From assembly GCF_000472865.1 (NCBI RefSeq), contig NZ_AXAP01000022.1, forward strand, positions 1-64,000: a stretch of 64,000 nucleotides of DNA. Reading direction: 5' to 3'. Positions within the stretch are counted from its first letter, which is position 1. Each line of letters starts with the position of its first letter. The DNA comes from Bradyrhizobium elkanii WSM2783. Lineage in GTDB: Bacteria > Pseudomonadota > Alphaproteobacteria > Rhizobiales > Xanthobacteraceae. Below the pieces are notes generated by a model, which saw only the letters and a list, made by a program, of their open reading frames with translations, ran no database searches and was not told the origin of the DNA. Shown piece by piece: positions 25,624 through 34,020 of this stretch. The translations under genes and the position numbers were made by a program.

Positions 25624-26475
25624 TTAATTCGTGCGCAACTCGCGTTCGCGCTGGATCACTTCGGTGGCGAGCTTCAGATAGGCTTCGCTGCCGACGCATT
25701 TGAGGTCGTAGACCAGCACCGGCTTGCCGTAGGACGGCGCCTCGGAGATGCGCACGTTGCGCGGGATCATGGTGTTGTAGACCTTGCTGCCCATAAACTG
25801 CCGGACGTCGGCGACGACCTGGTTCGACAGATTGTTGCGGGAGTCGAACATCGTCAGCACGATGCCGTGGATCGACAGGTTCGGGTTGAGCGTCGAGCGC
25901 ACCTGCTCGACCGTCTGCAAGAGCTGCGACAGACCTTCGAGCGCGAAGAACTCGCACTGCAGCGGCACCAGTATCGCGTCCGACGCCGCCATCGCGTTCA
26001 CGGTCAGCAGGTTGAGCGACGGCGGACAGTCGATCAGCACGTAAGTGTAATCGGCATCCGGCGAGGTGTTGTTGTTGAGCCCGGCGATCGCGTCGCGCAG
26101 GCGGAACGCGCGGCCCGGCGTCGTGCCGAGTTCAAGCTCGAGGCCGGAGAGATCCATGGTCGAGGGCGCTATGTGAAGCCGTGGCACCGCGGTCGCCACG
26201 ACCGCCTCGCGCAGCGGCGCCTCGCCGATCAGAACGTCATAGGTCGAGCAGCCCCGATTGCGCCGGTCGATGCCGAGCCCGGTCGATGCGTTGCCCTGCG
26301 GATCGAGATCAACGACCAGGACCCGCTCGCCGATGGCCGCGAGTGCCGTCCCGAGATTGATCGCTGTGGTTGTCTTGCCGACGCCCCCTTTTTGGTTGGC
26401 AAGCGACAAGATGCGTGGATGGCCAGCCGGTTGTGGCGCCCTATCCTCTCGATAAATCTCGTCAATTACGGTCAT
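25624..26475 (-). CDS. parA: Chromosome partitioning ATPase ParA
   Basis: ParA is a deviant Walker ATPase that forms a nucleoid-bound gradient pulling ParB-parS complexes. The 283-residue protein has the deviant Walker A QKGGVGKTTTAIN (28-40) with the signature lysine, LVVDLDPQGNAS (Walker A') and YVLIDCPPSL (Walker B). ATG at 26475 is chosen; the frame extends 36 residues further into the end of rsmG without similarity. It is upstream of parB on the same strand, with a palindromic repeat between. Confidence 0.96.
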   Translation of the reverse strand: MTVIDEIYREDRAPQPAGHPRILSLANQKGGVGKTTTAINLGTALAAIGERVLVVDLDPQGNASTGLGIDRRNRGCSTYDVLIGEAPLREAVVATAVPRLHIAPSTMDLSGLELELGTTPGRAFRLRDAIAGLNNNTSPDADYTYVLIDCPPSLNLLTVNAMAASDAILVPLQCEFFALEGLSQLLQTVEQVRSTLNPNLSIHGIVLTMFDSRNNLSNQVVADVRQFMGSKVYNTMIPRNVRISEAPSYGKPVLVYDLKCVGSEAYLKLATEVIQRERELRTN

Positions 26476-26506
26476 GGCGTTGCCCTGGTAATCCCCTGCG
26501 TAAAGC

Positions 26507-27172
26507 TCAACGGCGCCCGATGGAGCTAAGCTCGACAATCCAGCCGTGTCCGCCGGTCCGACTCGGATGAAGCTGCGGCTCAATTTTCCAATATTTAGTG
26601 GCTTCGGTCAATTCGGCCTCTACATCTTGGCCTTTGAGAAACAGCGCTTTTGCACCCTTTCGCACCAACGGTTCCGCGAAGCCGATGAGCTGATGTAGCG
26701 GAGCCAGCGCCCGCGCGGTCACGCAATCGATCGGGCCGCTGATTCTTTCCACAATATCCCCGATGTCAGCCAGATGCACCGTCCCCGGCGCCGCTGTCAC
26801 CCGCAGTGCTTCGCGAAGGAAGGCCGCTTTCTTGGCGTTGCGCTCGACCAGGTGGACGCTAGTGCCAAGCGTATCGGCGAGCGCGCAGGCGAGCACGACA
26901 CCGGGAAAGCCGCCGCCGCTGCCGAGGTCGACCCAGACCTTGGCAGTTGGAGCGAGGTCGAGCAATTGCAGCGAATCAGCGATGTGGCGGGTCCAGAGTT
27001 CGGGCAGCGTCGACGGCGCAACGAGATTGGTCTTGGCCTGCCACTCCAGGAGAAGCGCGACGTAGCGGTCGAGCCGGGCTTCCGTTTCACGTGAAACGGG
27101 GGCGAGGGCGAGGGCCGCCCTCTTGTCGGCGGCTGCGCTCGGTAGCGCTCTGTTTAGCGATGCTTTGACCAT
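26507..27172 (-). CDS. rsmG: 16S rRNA m7G527 methyltransferase RsmG (GidB)
   Basis: RsmG methylates G527 of 16S rRNA with S-adenosylmethionine. The 221-residue protein has the SAM-binding motif VDLGSGGGFPGVVLA, NLVAPSTLPELWTRH before it and VTARALAPL after it. A parS core lies inside the gene and encodes Val-Ser-Arg-Glu-Thr near residue 28. ATG at 27172 is preferred over a TTG at 27181. Downstream parA starts 31 bases after its stop; upstream mnmG is on the same strand. Confidence 0.95.
   Translation of the reverse strand: MVKASLNRALPSAAADKRAALALAPVSRETEARLDRYVALLLEWQAKTNLVAPSTLPELWTRHIADSLQLLDLAPTAKVWVDLGSGGGFPGVVLACALADTLGTSVHLVERNAKKAAFLREALRVTAAPGTVHLADIGDIVERISGPIDCVTARALAPLHQLIGFAEPLVRKGAKALFLKGQDVEAELTEATKYWKIEPQLHPSRTGGHGWIVELSSIGRR
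27084..27097. other. parS centromere site 1 (inside rsmG)
   Basis: Perfect 14-bp palindrome GTTTCACGTGAAAC, the core of the conserved parS sequence, located within the rsmG reading frame. Flanking bases C and G differ from the full 16-mer. Confidence 0.92.
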
Positions 27173-27200
27173 GATTCGCAATGTCAGTCGGAAGCCAGGT

Positions 27201-27281
27201 TGTCATTGCGAGCGCAGCGAAGCAATGCATTGACGCCGTCGTGCTCGGATAAATGGATTGCTTCGCTGCGCTCGCAATGAC
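27201..27281. repeat. Interspersed palindromic repeat, family C copy 1
   Basis: GTCATTGCGAGCGCAGCGAA at the left is inverted as TTCGCTGCGCTCGCAATGAC at the right. About 81 bp between rsmG and mnmG, and next to parS site 2. Second copy at 40543. Confidence 0.9.
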
Positions 27282-27292
27282 GGTGGCGCGCC

Positions 27293-27306
27293 GTTTCACG
27301 TGAAAC
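27293..27306. other. parS centromere site 2
   Basis: Perfect GTTTCACGTGAAAC core two bases beyond the mnmG stop codon, between mnmG and rsmG. Confidence 0.93.
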
Positions 27307-27308
27307 GC

Positions 27309-29192
27309 TTACGCGGTCGCCGTCGCCTTCTTCCGCCGTGCCTCCCGACGCAGGTAAGCGGCCAGAATGCCCAGCGCCGCCGGAGTCATCCCGTCGATCC
27401 GCCCCGCCTGACCCACGGTCCGCGGCAGCGCAGCCTTCAGCTTCGCGCGCGCCTCGTTGGAGAGGCCGGGTACATCGTCATAGTCGACGCCGGTCAGGAC
27501 AAGTCCCTCGTCGCGGCGGAAGGCATCGACGTCTGCGATCTGGCGCTTGAGATAGACATCGTACTTCGCGTCGATCTCCAAGTGCACGGCAGTCGATGGA
27601 TCGATGACCGACAGCTCCGGCCAGATGCCTCGCAGCGTCGACCACTCCACTTCGGGGTACGACAGCAGTTCAAAGGCGGAGCGACGGACGCCATCGCGGT
27701 TCAGCGCCAGCCCGTGTCTTATGGCCTCGTTGGGCGTAATCGAGAGCGACCTGGCCAGCGCCTTGGCGGCATTCAGCGCCGCCATCTTTGCGGTGTGGCG
27801 CTTGGAGCGGGCTTCGCCGACGCACCCCAACGCAATCCCCTTATCGGTCAACCGCTGGTCGGCATTGTCGGCCCGCAGCGTCAGCCGGTATTCGGCCCGC
27901 GAGGTGAACATGCGATAGGGCTCGGTGATCCCACGCGTGACCAGGTCATCGATCATCACGCCGAGATAGCCGTCGGCGCGGTCGAACACGATTGGATCAG
28001 TGCCGCCGGCAGCGAGTGCCGCGTTCAGGCCAGCGACGATCCCCTGCCCGGCTGCTTCCTCGTATCCGGTCGTACCGTTGATCTGGCCAGCCAGAAACAG
28101 TCCGGGCAATCGCTTGGTCTCAAGCGTCGGATCGAGCTCACGCGGGTCGACATGGTCGTACTCGATCGCGTAGCCCGGCCGGACCATCTTGACCCGCTCA
28201 AGGCCGGGGATGGAGGCGAGGATAGCGAGCTGGACCTCTTCCGGAAGTGAGGTCGAGATGCCGTTGGGGTAGACCGTATTGTCGTCGATGCCTTCGGGCT
28301 CAAGAAAGATCTGGTGGCCATCGCGATCCCCGAAGCGGACGATCTTGTCTTCAATCGAGGGGCAATAGCGCGGCCCAGTGCTCTTGATCTGACCGGAATA
28401 CATCGGCGAACGATGCACATTGGCCCGGATTACCTCATGCGTCTTGGGCGTGGTGCGAGTGATCCCGCACTGGATCTGGGGCGTCGTGATCCGGTCCGTC
28501 ATGATGGAGAACGGCTCAGGTGGATCATCGCCTGGCTGCATCTCGACTGCAGACCAGTCGATCGTGGTGCCATCCAGGCGCGGAGGCGTCCCGGTCTTCA
28601 ACCGGCCAAGCGTAAAGCCCAGACGCTCGAACGAAGCTGAAAGCCCCATGGCCGGAGCCTCACCGACCCGGCCCGCCGGCCAATTCTTCTCGCCGAGATG
28701 GATCAAACCGCGCAGGAAGGTGCCGGTCGTGATCACAACGGCGCCGGCAGAGAGCATCCGCCCGTCTCCGAGGCGAATTCCATTGATGCGGCCATTGGAG
28801 GTCAGGAGATCATCCGCCTCGCCCTCGACCACGGTCAGGTTGACGGTTTCAAGGATCGCGGCTTGCATCGCAGCGGCATAGAGCTTGCGGTCAGCCTGAG
28901 CGCGCGGACCACGGACGGCAGGACCCTTGCGGCGGTTCAGCATCCGAAACTGAATGCCGCCGGCATCCGCGACCCGGCCCATCAAGCCGTCGAGAGCGTC
29001 AACTTCGCGGACCAGATGACCCTTGCCGAGGCCTCCGATCGCGGGATTGCAGGACATCGCGCCGATGGTCGAAAAACGATGCGTCACCAGCGCGGTCTTC
29101 GCGCCCATCCGGGCAGCCGCACTGGCGGCCTCGCAGCCGGCATGGCCGCCACCGATGACGATGACGTCGAATGAAAGCGATTGGGTAGACAT
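27309..29192 (-). CDS. mnmG: tRNA U34 carboxymethylaminomethyl-modification enzyme MnmG (GidA)
   Basis: MnmG is the FAD- and NADH-using partner of MnmE that modifies wobble uridine 34 of several tRNAs. The 627-residue protein starts with the FAD motif VIVIGGGHAGCEAA and contains SCNPAIGGLGKGHL, FLAGQINGTTGYEEAA and YLGVMIDDLV, all diagnostic. ATG at 29192 starts the domain; an in-frame start 16 codons upstream lacks similarity. parS sites flank it on both sides. Length is normal. Confidence 0.97.
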   Translation of the reverse strand: MSTQSLSFDVIVIGGGHAGCEAASAAARMGAKTALVTHRFSTIGAMSCNPAIGGLGKGHLVREVDALDGLMGRVADAGGIQFRMLNRRKGPAVRGPRAQADRKLYAAAMQAAILETVNLTVVEGEADDLLTSNGRINGIRLGDGRMLSAGAVVITTGTFLRGLIHLGEKNWPAGRVGEAPAMGLSASFERLGFTLGRLKTGTPPRLDGTTIDWSAVEMQPGDDPPEPFSIMTDRITTPQIQCGITRTTPKTHEVIRANVHRSPMYSGQIKSTGPRYCPSIEDKIVRFGDRDGHQIFLEPEGIDDNTVYPNGISTSLPEEVQLAILASIPGLERVKMVRPGYAIEYDHVDPRELDPTLETKRLPGLFLAGQINGTTGYEEAAGQGIVAGLNAALAAGGTDPIVFDRADGYLGVMIDDLVTRGITEPYRMFTSRAEYRLTLRADNADQRLTDKGIALGCVGEARSKRHTAKMAALNAAKALARSLSITPNEAIRHGLALNRDGVRRSAFELLSYPEVEWSTLRGIWPELSVIDPSTAVHLEIDAKYDVYLKRQIADVDAFRRDEGLVLTGVDYDDVPGLSNEARAKLKAALPRTVGQAGRIDGMTPAALGILAAYLRREARRKKATATA

Positions 29193-29254
29193 GCGCAAAC
29201 TTCTAGCGCGGAGCGGTGAAAGTCGAAAGACAAGTTTCAACGAGCCTGATCCGC

Positions 29255-29270
29255 TGTTTCACGTGAAACA
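29255..29270. other. parS centromere site 3
   Basis: Perfect 16-bp TGTTTCACGTGAAACA upstream of mnmG. A partial site (AAGTTTCAACG) lies about 20 bases to the left. Confidence 0.95.
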
Positions 29271-29313
29271 GGATGCCAGTCCTGTTCGTGTTCCACCGGA
29301 CCCCTGCGCCGGG

Positions 29314-29329
29314 TGTTTCACGTGAAACA
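29314..29329. other. parS centromere site 4
   Basis: Second perfect 16-bp TGTTTCACGTGAAACA, 59 bases from site 3 start to start, so the two are in tandem upstream of mnmG. Confidence 0.95.
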
Positions 29330-29399
29330 GTGCCGGAACGGGGCGAAGGTCGAGAACTCACGTCGAGAAGCGCGGCGCCGGTGCTGCGCGGTCGGATCG

Positions 29400-29805
29400 T
29401 CAGCTCAGGTTGAAGACGATACCCAAAGCGAGCAAGCCGAACGCCACGGAGGCCAGCGACAGCAACATGTCGATTGCGGCATCCGAGCCCTTAAGCCGGC
29501 TCTGCCAGGCCTGGGCCGATTCATTGGTCCACTTACGGAAGCCGCTATTAGTCGTCAGTGACGGTGGCAGTCGTTGATGGTTCCGCCAAGTCCGCCGCAG
29601 CAGATAAGGCAGCATCACGGCCATCAGCAGGAACAGATTGACGATTGCGAGAGGAAGTTCGGTGTCGTTCTGACGATCAAACAATATCCGGGCCGCCAGA
29701 TCGAAGAAGGCAACGAGCCCGATAGCGGCCTTGTAGACCAGCGGATGGAATCCGGAAGGCCCTGTCCGGTGGGAGTTCCGTGCGCCCCGTTAGATGTTTT
29801 GCCAT
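29400..29805 (-). pseudogene. Small membrane protein gene with apparent frameshift
   Basis: The frame ending at 29400 encodes two clear membrane segments (IVNLFLLMAVMLPYLL and ASVAFGLLALGIVF) and stays open upstream through a third (AAIGLVAFFDLAARIL) up to a stop near 29790, but offers only rare starts such as TTG at 29684. In a different frame, ATG at 29805 has a strong GGAGAAGGG ribosome site and begins MAKHLTGRTELPPD. The span from 29805 to the stop is 406 bases, not a multiple of three. A one-base indel within about 29735-29790 would join them into a three-helix protein of about 135 residues. Family not recognised; sequencing error or a real mutation. Confidence 0.5.
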
Positions 29806-29988
29806 GACCCTTCTCCAGCATCTGCGAGGAGCGATCGGCCGCCAACGGTTCGGCAGCAAGATGGATAACCAGGACGGATAAGACGCAGTTTCGTTAAGCC
29901 TCGTTCATGATTTGCGCGACCTGAGGAGCGAGTATGGTGTCGTTTTCCGGATCGCTTCCCTGACTCAGTGGCCTACTGATCCAGCGAC

Positions 29989-31323
29989 CTACTTCCCGAC
30001 GCAGAATTCCCGAAAGATCACGTCGAGGATGTCCTCGACATCCACGCGGCCGAGAAGCCGTCCAAGACTATAGGCGGCCGCCCGGAGTTCCTCCGCGGCA
30101 AGTTCTTCGCCCGCCCCGACCACATCGATCGCCCGCCGCAACGATTCGGCCGTCTCTCGCAACAGCTTGCGCTGCCGCGTCCGGGTAATCAGACCGCCCT
30201 CGCCAGATCCGAAGCAGTCGTGCGCAAAGCCGACAAGGGCCGCGATCAGTTCCGGAATCCCTTCCCCGCTCCGAGCAGAGATCCTGAACGTGGCGCACGG
30301 TAGTTCCGATCCTTGTAGCTCCGACGCCGAAGCATCCAGATCGATCTTGTTACGCACCAACCAGACCGGCGCGGACCCGTCGTTTGAAGCTGCCGCGCTC
30401 GTCCTATCGGTGAGCCACAAAACCAGGTCGGCTTCTTCGGCGCGGGCACGGGCGCGGCGCACCCCCTCCTGCTCGATCGGATCGTCGGTCTCTCGGATTC
30501 CGGCGGTGTCGATCACCGTCACCGGGTAGCCGTCGAGATCGAGCTGCACTTCAATGACGTCGCGCGTCGTGCCGGCGTGCGGCGAGACGATCGCGACGTC
30601 GCGCCGCGCAAGCTGGTTGATCAGGGTCGACTTGCCGACATTAGGCGGACCCGCGATTGCGACCACCAAACCGTCGCGAAGTCGTTCGCTCTGCGCCTGG
30701 GCCGCCAGCACCTGCTGAATTTCGGTCAGCAGCGCTTTGACCTTCTTGAGCGCCGGCGCGATCAATTCCGCCGGCACGTCGCCTTCGTCGGAAAAATCGA
30801 TACCAGCCTCTATCAATGCCGACGCCTCGATGATCTGTGCCCGCCAGTTGCGGGCACGATCGCCGAGCAGGCCCTTCAACTGTCGCAGCGCCTGGCGACG
30901 CTGCCGGTCGGTGTCGGCATGAATGAGGTCGTCGAGGCCCTCGGCCTCGGTCAGATCGAGCTTGCCGTTCTCGAAGGCGCGGCGGGTGAATTCGCCGGCT
31001 TCGGCAGGCCGAGCGTCGTCAACGCCAGCAAGCGCATTGAACACCGCGCCGAGCACCGCCCGCCCACCATGGACATGAAATTCGGCGACGTCCTCGCCCG
31101 TGGCACTCGCGGGCGCTGGGAACCAGAGGACCACCGCATCGTCGATCGGCTGGCCGGTGGCATCCTTCAGCAGCGTTCTGGTCGCCGTCCGCGCCGATGG
31201 AATCCTGCCGGCCAACTTCACCAATGCCGGACCGGCTTGCGGCCCCGACACCCGGACGATGGCGATCGCACTTGGCGGTCGCCCCGAGGAAAGCGCAAAG
31301 ATGGTCTGGTCTCGCGGATGCAT
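29989..31323 (-). CDS. mnmE: tRNA modification GTPase MnmE (TrmE)
   Basis: MnmE works with MnmG in the xm5U34 tRNA modification. The 444-residue protein has the N-terminal tetrahydrofolate-binding domain (DTIFALSSGRPPSAIAIVR-like start, EFHVHGG), the inserted G domain with G1 GPPNVGKSTL (~225) and NKID, and the C-terminal FCVGK with the conserved Cys441. It is on the same strand as mnmG, separated by the frameshifted membrane gene, and lies downstream of rho. Confidence 0.96.
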   Translation of the reverse strand: MHPRDQTIFALSSGRPPSAIAIVRVSGPQAGPALVKLAGRIPSARTATRTLLKDATGQPIDDAVVLWFPAPASATGEDVAEFHVHGGRAVLGAVFNALAGVDDARPAEAGEFTRRAFENGKLDLTEAEGLDDLIHADTDRQRRQALRQLKGLLGDRARNWRAQIIEASALIEAGIDFSDEGDVPAELIAPALKKVKALLTEIQQVLAAQAQSERLRDGLVVAIAGPPNVGKSTLINQLARRDVAIVSPHAGTTRDVIEVQLDLDGYPVTVIDTAGIRETDDPIEQEGVRRARARAEEADLVLWLTDRTSAAASNDGSAPVWLVRNKIDLDASASELQGSELPCATFRISARSGEGIPELIAALVGFAHDCFGSGEGGLITRTRQRKLLRETAESLRRAIDVVGAGEELAAEELRAAAYSLGRLLGRVDVEDILDVIFREFCVGK

Positions 31324-31538
31324 CGCCTATTTGTTAGCGAACGGCCGGGAAGGCAACGCACAATTCGCGCGTCTCATCGTTCGCGTCTACGCTGCATCGC
31401 AGCAATCAGCCAATCTTGCTGCAGCAATTGTGCAGCAATTTGCTACGAGATTGGAGGCGCCCCATCATCGGCAGATCCGCGAATGGAAGAAGTACAATAA
31501 TTATCAAATACTTAGATGACGGAATTCTGGAACCATGC

Positions 31539-31569
31539 GGTTATGCTGCAGCTATACCGCAGCATAACC
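31539..31569 (-). terminator. Hairpin downstream of rho
   Basis: GGTTATGCTGC and GCAGCATAACC form a perfect 11-bp stem with a 9-base loop, 44 bases beyond the rho stop on the minus strand. No T run follows in that direction, so it may stabilise the rho mRNA end rather than terminate. The rest of the 289-base gap to mnmE holds GCAGCAATT direct repeats and no gene. Confidence 0.45.
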
Positions 31570-31612
31570 AGATATATTGCACCGCAACATAAGCGGACCT
31601 GTCGGCCGGCGC

Positions 31613-32878
31613 TTACGTGTTCATGGAATCGAAGAACTCAGAGTTGTTTTTCGTATTCCGGAGCTTGTCGAGCAGGAAGTCGATAGCGTCCATCGTGCCC
31701 ATCGGATTGAGGATCCGGCGCAGCACGTACATTTTCTTCAGAACTTGCGGATCGGTGATCAGCTCTTCCTTGCGGGTGCCGGAGCGGGAGATGTCGATCG
31801 CCGGGAAGGTCCGCTTGTCGGAGACCTTGCGGTCGAGGATCAATTCGGAGTTACCGGTTCCCTTGAACTCTTCGAAGATCACTTCGTCCATGCGGCTGCC
31901 GGTATCGACCAGCGCGGTGGCGATAATGGTGAGCGAGCCGCCCTCCTCGATGTTGCGGGCGGCACCGAAGAAGCGCTTCGGCCGCTGCAGCGCATTGGCG
32001 TCGACACCGCCGGTCAGCACCTTGCCGGATGACGGCACCACCGTGTTGTAGGCGCGGCCCAGGCGCGTGATCGAGTCGAGCAGGATAACCACGTCGCGGC
32101 CATGCTCGACCAAGCGCTTGGCCTTCTCGATCACCATCTCGGCCACCTGGACGTGACGCACGGCCGGTTCGTCGAAGGTCGAGGACACCACCTCACCCTT
32201 CACCGAGCGCTGCATGTCGGTGACTTCTTCCGGACGCTCGTCGATCAGAAGCACGATCAGATAGCATTCGGGATGATTGTGCGTGATCGAATGCGCGATG
32301 TTCTGCATCAGCACGGTCTTACCCGTGCGCGGCGGCGCCACGATCAAGGCGCGCTGGCCCTTGCCGATCGGCGCAACGATGTCGATCACCCTTGCAGAAA
32401 GGTCTTTTCGCGTCGGGTCATCGATTTCCATCCGAAACCGCTGATTGGGAAACAGCGGCGTCAGGTTGTCGAAATTGACCTTGTGCTTGGACTTCTCAGG
32501 GTCCTCGAAATTGAGCGAGTTGACCTTCAGCAACGCAAAATAGCGCTCGCCCTCTTTCGGGCTGCGGATGTGGCCTTCGATCGTATCGCCGGTGCGCAGG
32601 CCGAAGCGGCGGATCTGCGAGGGCGAAACGTAGATGTCGTCGGGGCCCGGCAGATAATTGGCATCGGGCGAACGGAGGAAGCCGAAACCGTCCGACAACA
32701 CCTCGACGACACCTTCACCGATAATGTCGGTTTCCTGGATAGCGAGCTGTTTGAGGATGGCGAACATCAGCTCCTGCTTGCGCATGGTGCTGGCGTTTTC
32801 GACCCCATTTTCCTCGGCAAACGAGACAAGCTCGGCCGGCGTCTTGGACTTGAGGTCTTGAAGTTTGATTTCCCGCAT
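31613..32878 (-). CDS. rho: Transcription termination factor Rho
   Basis: Rho is the hexameric RNA helicase that ends transcription. The 421-residue protein begins MREIKLQDLKSKTPAELVSF, followed by the RNA-binding cold-shock-like domain (GEGVVEVLSDGFGFLRSPDA), the P-loop APPRTGKT and Walker B region CYLIVLLIDERPEEVTD, and the Q/R loop region. No large inserted domain is present. ATG at 32878 is chosen since MREIKLQDLK is the conserved start. A sigma-70-like promoter is seen at 33073-33101. Confidence 0.97.
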   Translation of the reverse strand: MREIKLQDLKSKTPAELVSFAEENGVENASTMRKQELMFAILKQLAIQETDIIGEGVVEVLSDGFGFLRSPDANYLPGPDDIYVSPSQIRRFGLRTGDTIEGHIRSPKEGERYFALLKVNSLNFEDPEKSKHKVNFDNLTPLFPNQRFRMEIDDPTRKDLSARVIDIVAPIGKGQRALIVAPPRTGKTVLMQNIAHSITHNHPECYLIVLLIDERPEEVTDMQRSVKGEVVSSTFDEPAVRHVQVAEMVIEKAKRLVEHGRDVVILLDSITRLGRAYNTVVPSSGKVLTGGVDANALQRPKRFFGAARNIEEGGSLTIIATALVDTGSRMDEVIFEEFKGTGNSELILDRKVSDKRTFPAIDISRSGTRKEELITDPQVLKKMYVLRRILNPMGTMDAIDFLLDKLRNTKNNSEFFDSMNT

Positions 32879-33072
32879 GGGGGTGGTCCTGTGGAGCATT
32901 TTTTAGAGAAGGATCTTGCGAGGTGGCTTTGAGAAAAAGCGGACGCAAAAATGAAGGTCCGCAGGTCTAAGCAAGGAAAGCGCCGGTGGGGCTTCAAACC
33001 TGATGTGGCGGCCGGCCCGTTGATGGAACCGGAACGCGATCACATCCGCCTGCGTGGGGTGGGATTGGGGCA

Positions 33073-33101
33073 AATATAGAAAATCGCTTTGCGCTCCGCA
33101 A
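33073..33101 (-). promoter_or_regulatory. Candidate housekeeping promoter for rho
   Basis: On the minus strand TTGCGG is followed after 17 bases by TATATT, close to the sigma-70 consensus. It would give an mRNA leader of about 190 bases, in keeping with the long leaders seen for rho genes. hemJ upstream could also contribute read-through. Confidence 0.45.
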
Positions 33102-33138
33102 GAAGGACTGAAGCCTGATTCCTGGGCAAACGGCTCCT

Positions 33139-33573
33139 CTAGAATGGCTTGACCACCACAAGAATGACGATGCCGATCATCAGGACAGTCGGCACCTCGT
33201 TGATAATCCGATAAAATTTCTGGCTTCGGGTATTCCGGTCGGCGGCAAAATCCTTCATCCAGCGGGCAAAAAATCCGTGGACGCCGGAGAGCACGAGCAC
33301 CAGCAAGAGCTTGCCATGCAGCCAGCCGGAGCTGAACCAGTGACCAGTCCAGGCCAGATAGAGGCCAGCGAGCCAGGTAACGATCATGGCCGGATTGATG
33401 ATCGCCCTTAGGAGGCGCCGTTCCATGATCTTGAAGGTCTCGGACTGCTTGGAGCCTTTCTCGGCCTCGCAGTGATAGACGAACAGACGTGGCAGATAGA
33501 GCATGCCGGCCATCCAGGAGATGACCGCAATGATGTGCAGCGCCTTGATCCACTCGTAGATCCCGTCTTGCAT
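33139..33573 (-). CDS. hemJ: HemJ-type protoporphyrinogen IX oxidase
   Basis: HemJ oxidises protoporphyrinogen IX to protoporphyrin IX, the penultimate haem step, in the inner membrane. The 144-residue protein has four predicted helices (ALHIIAVISWMAGMLYLPRL, AMIVTWLAGLYLAW, GKLLLVLVLSGVHGFF, VLMIGIVILVVV), with the conserved His in KALHIIAVISWMA. ATG at 33573 starts MQDGIYEWIKALH, the family start. It is the last minus-strand gene before the candidate origin and sits upstream of rho. Confidence 0.9.
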   Translation of the reverse strand: MQDGIYEWIKALHIIAVISWMAGMLYLPRLFVYHCEAEKGSKQSETFKIMERRLLRAIINPAMIVTWLAGLYLAWTGHWFSSGWLHGKLLLVLVLSGVHGFFARWMKDFAADRNTRSQKFYRIINEVPTVLMIGIVILVVVKPF

Positions 33574-33619
33574 CGTGATCGCCGCGCTCCTGGAACATCT
33601 CGGGCAGCCTCGCCGTTTC

Positions 33620-34020
33620 AAAAGAGGGCCTGCCAGCGAGGTTACGGATACATATCCGCAAGCATCGCTCTCTTAAAACCAATTAATTTTAGAATCTTAG
33701 GTTTGAGTCTAAGTGACCGTGAATTTGACTCACGCAACGCGATCCCGCCGTTCTCGGGTGCTTGTTCACACCGCTCAACAATTCGGCCCGCGCTGTCGCG
33801 CAACGGAATATCGCCCAAGGCCTCAAGCGCTTGCGGCGTTCCTTGACCAGCTTATCAAGAGACAAATTCACATATTCTCACTATCATCCCACCGGCACGG
33901 CGGACTTGTCCTCGGGGGAGGCGCTGTGAAGAAAAGGTTTAGATATCCCTAAGGCGGCGATCTCAGCTGAAAAGTTGTAGGCAACCTCCACAGGGATTCA
34001 CAGGATAGACAGAGGTTCTG
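33620..34020. other. Candidate chromosomal replication origin (oriC)
   Basis: This 447-base gap between hemJ (minus) and ppsR (plus) holds no gene. It contains the most AT-rich stretch I noticed in the window: 33671-33710 has 10 G/C in 40. TTAA-N6-TTAA (33673-33686) resembles a CtrA site but is one base short. DnaA-box-like sequences with two mismatches to TTATCCACA are TTGTTCACA (33762-33770), TTATCAAGA (33852-33860), TGTGAAGAA (complement, 33925-33933) and ATATCCGCA (33652-33660); weaker ones end the gap. Also a CGGATA-CA-TATCCG palindrome (33645-33658). Genes on both sides face outward, as around alphaproteobacterial origins. Confidence 0.5.

Noticed and set aside
33673..33686. TTAA-N6-TTAA as a CtrA box in the candidate origin
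   Set aside because: The CtrA consensus needs seven bases between the halves; with six it is only suggestive, so I do not list it as a site.
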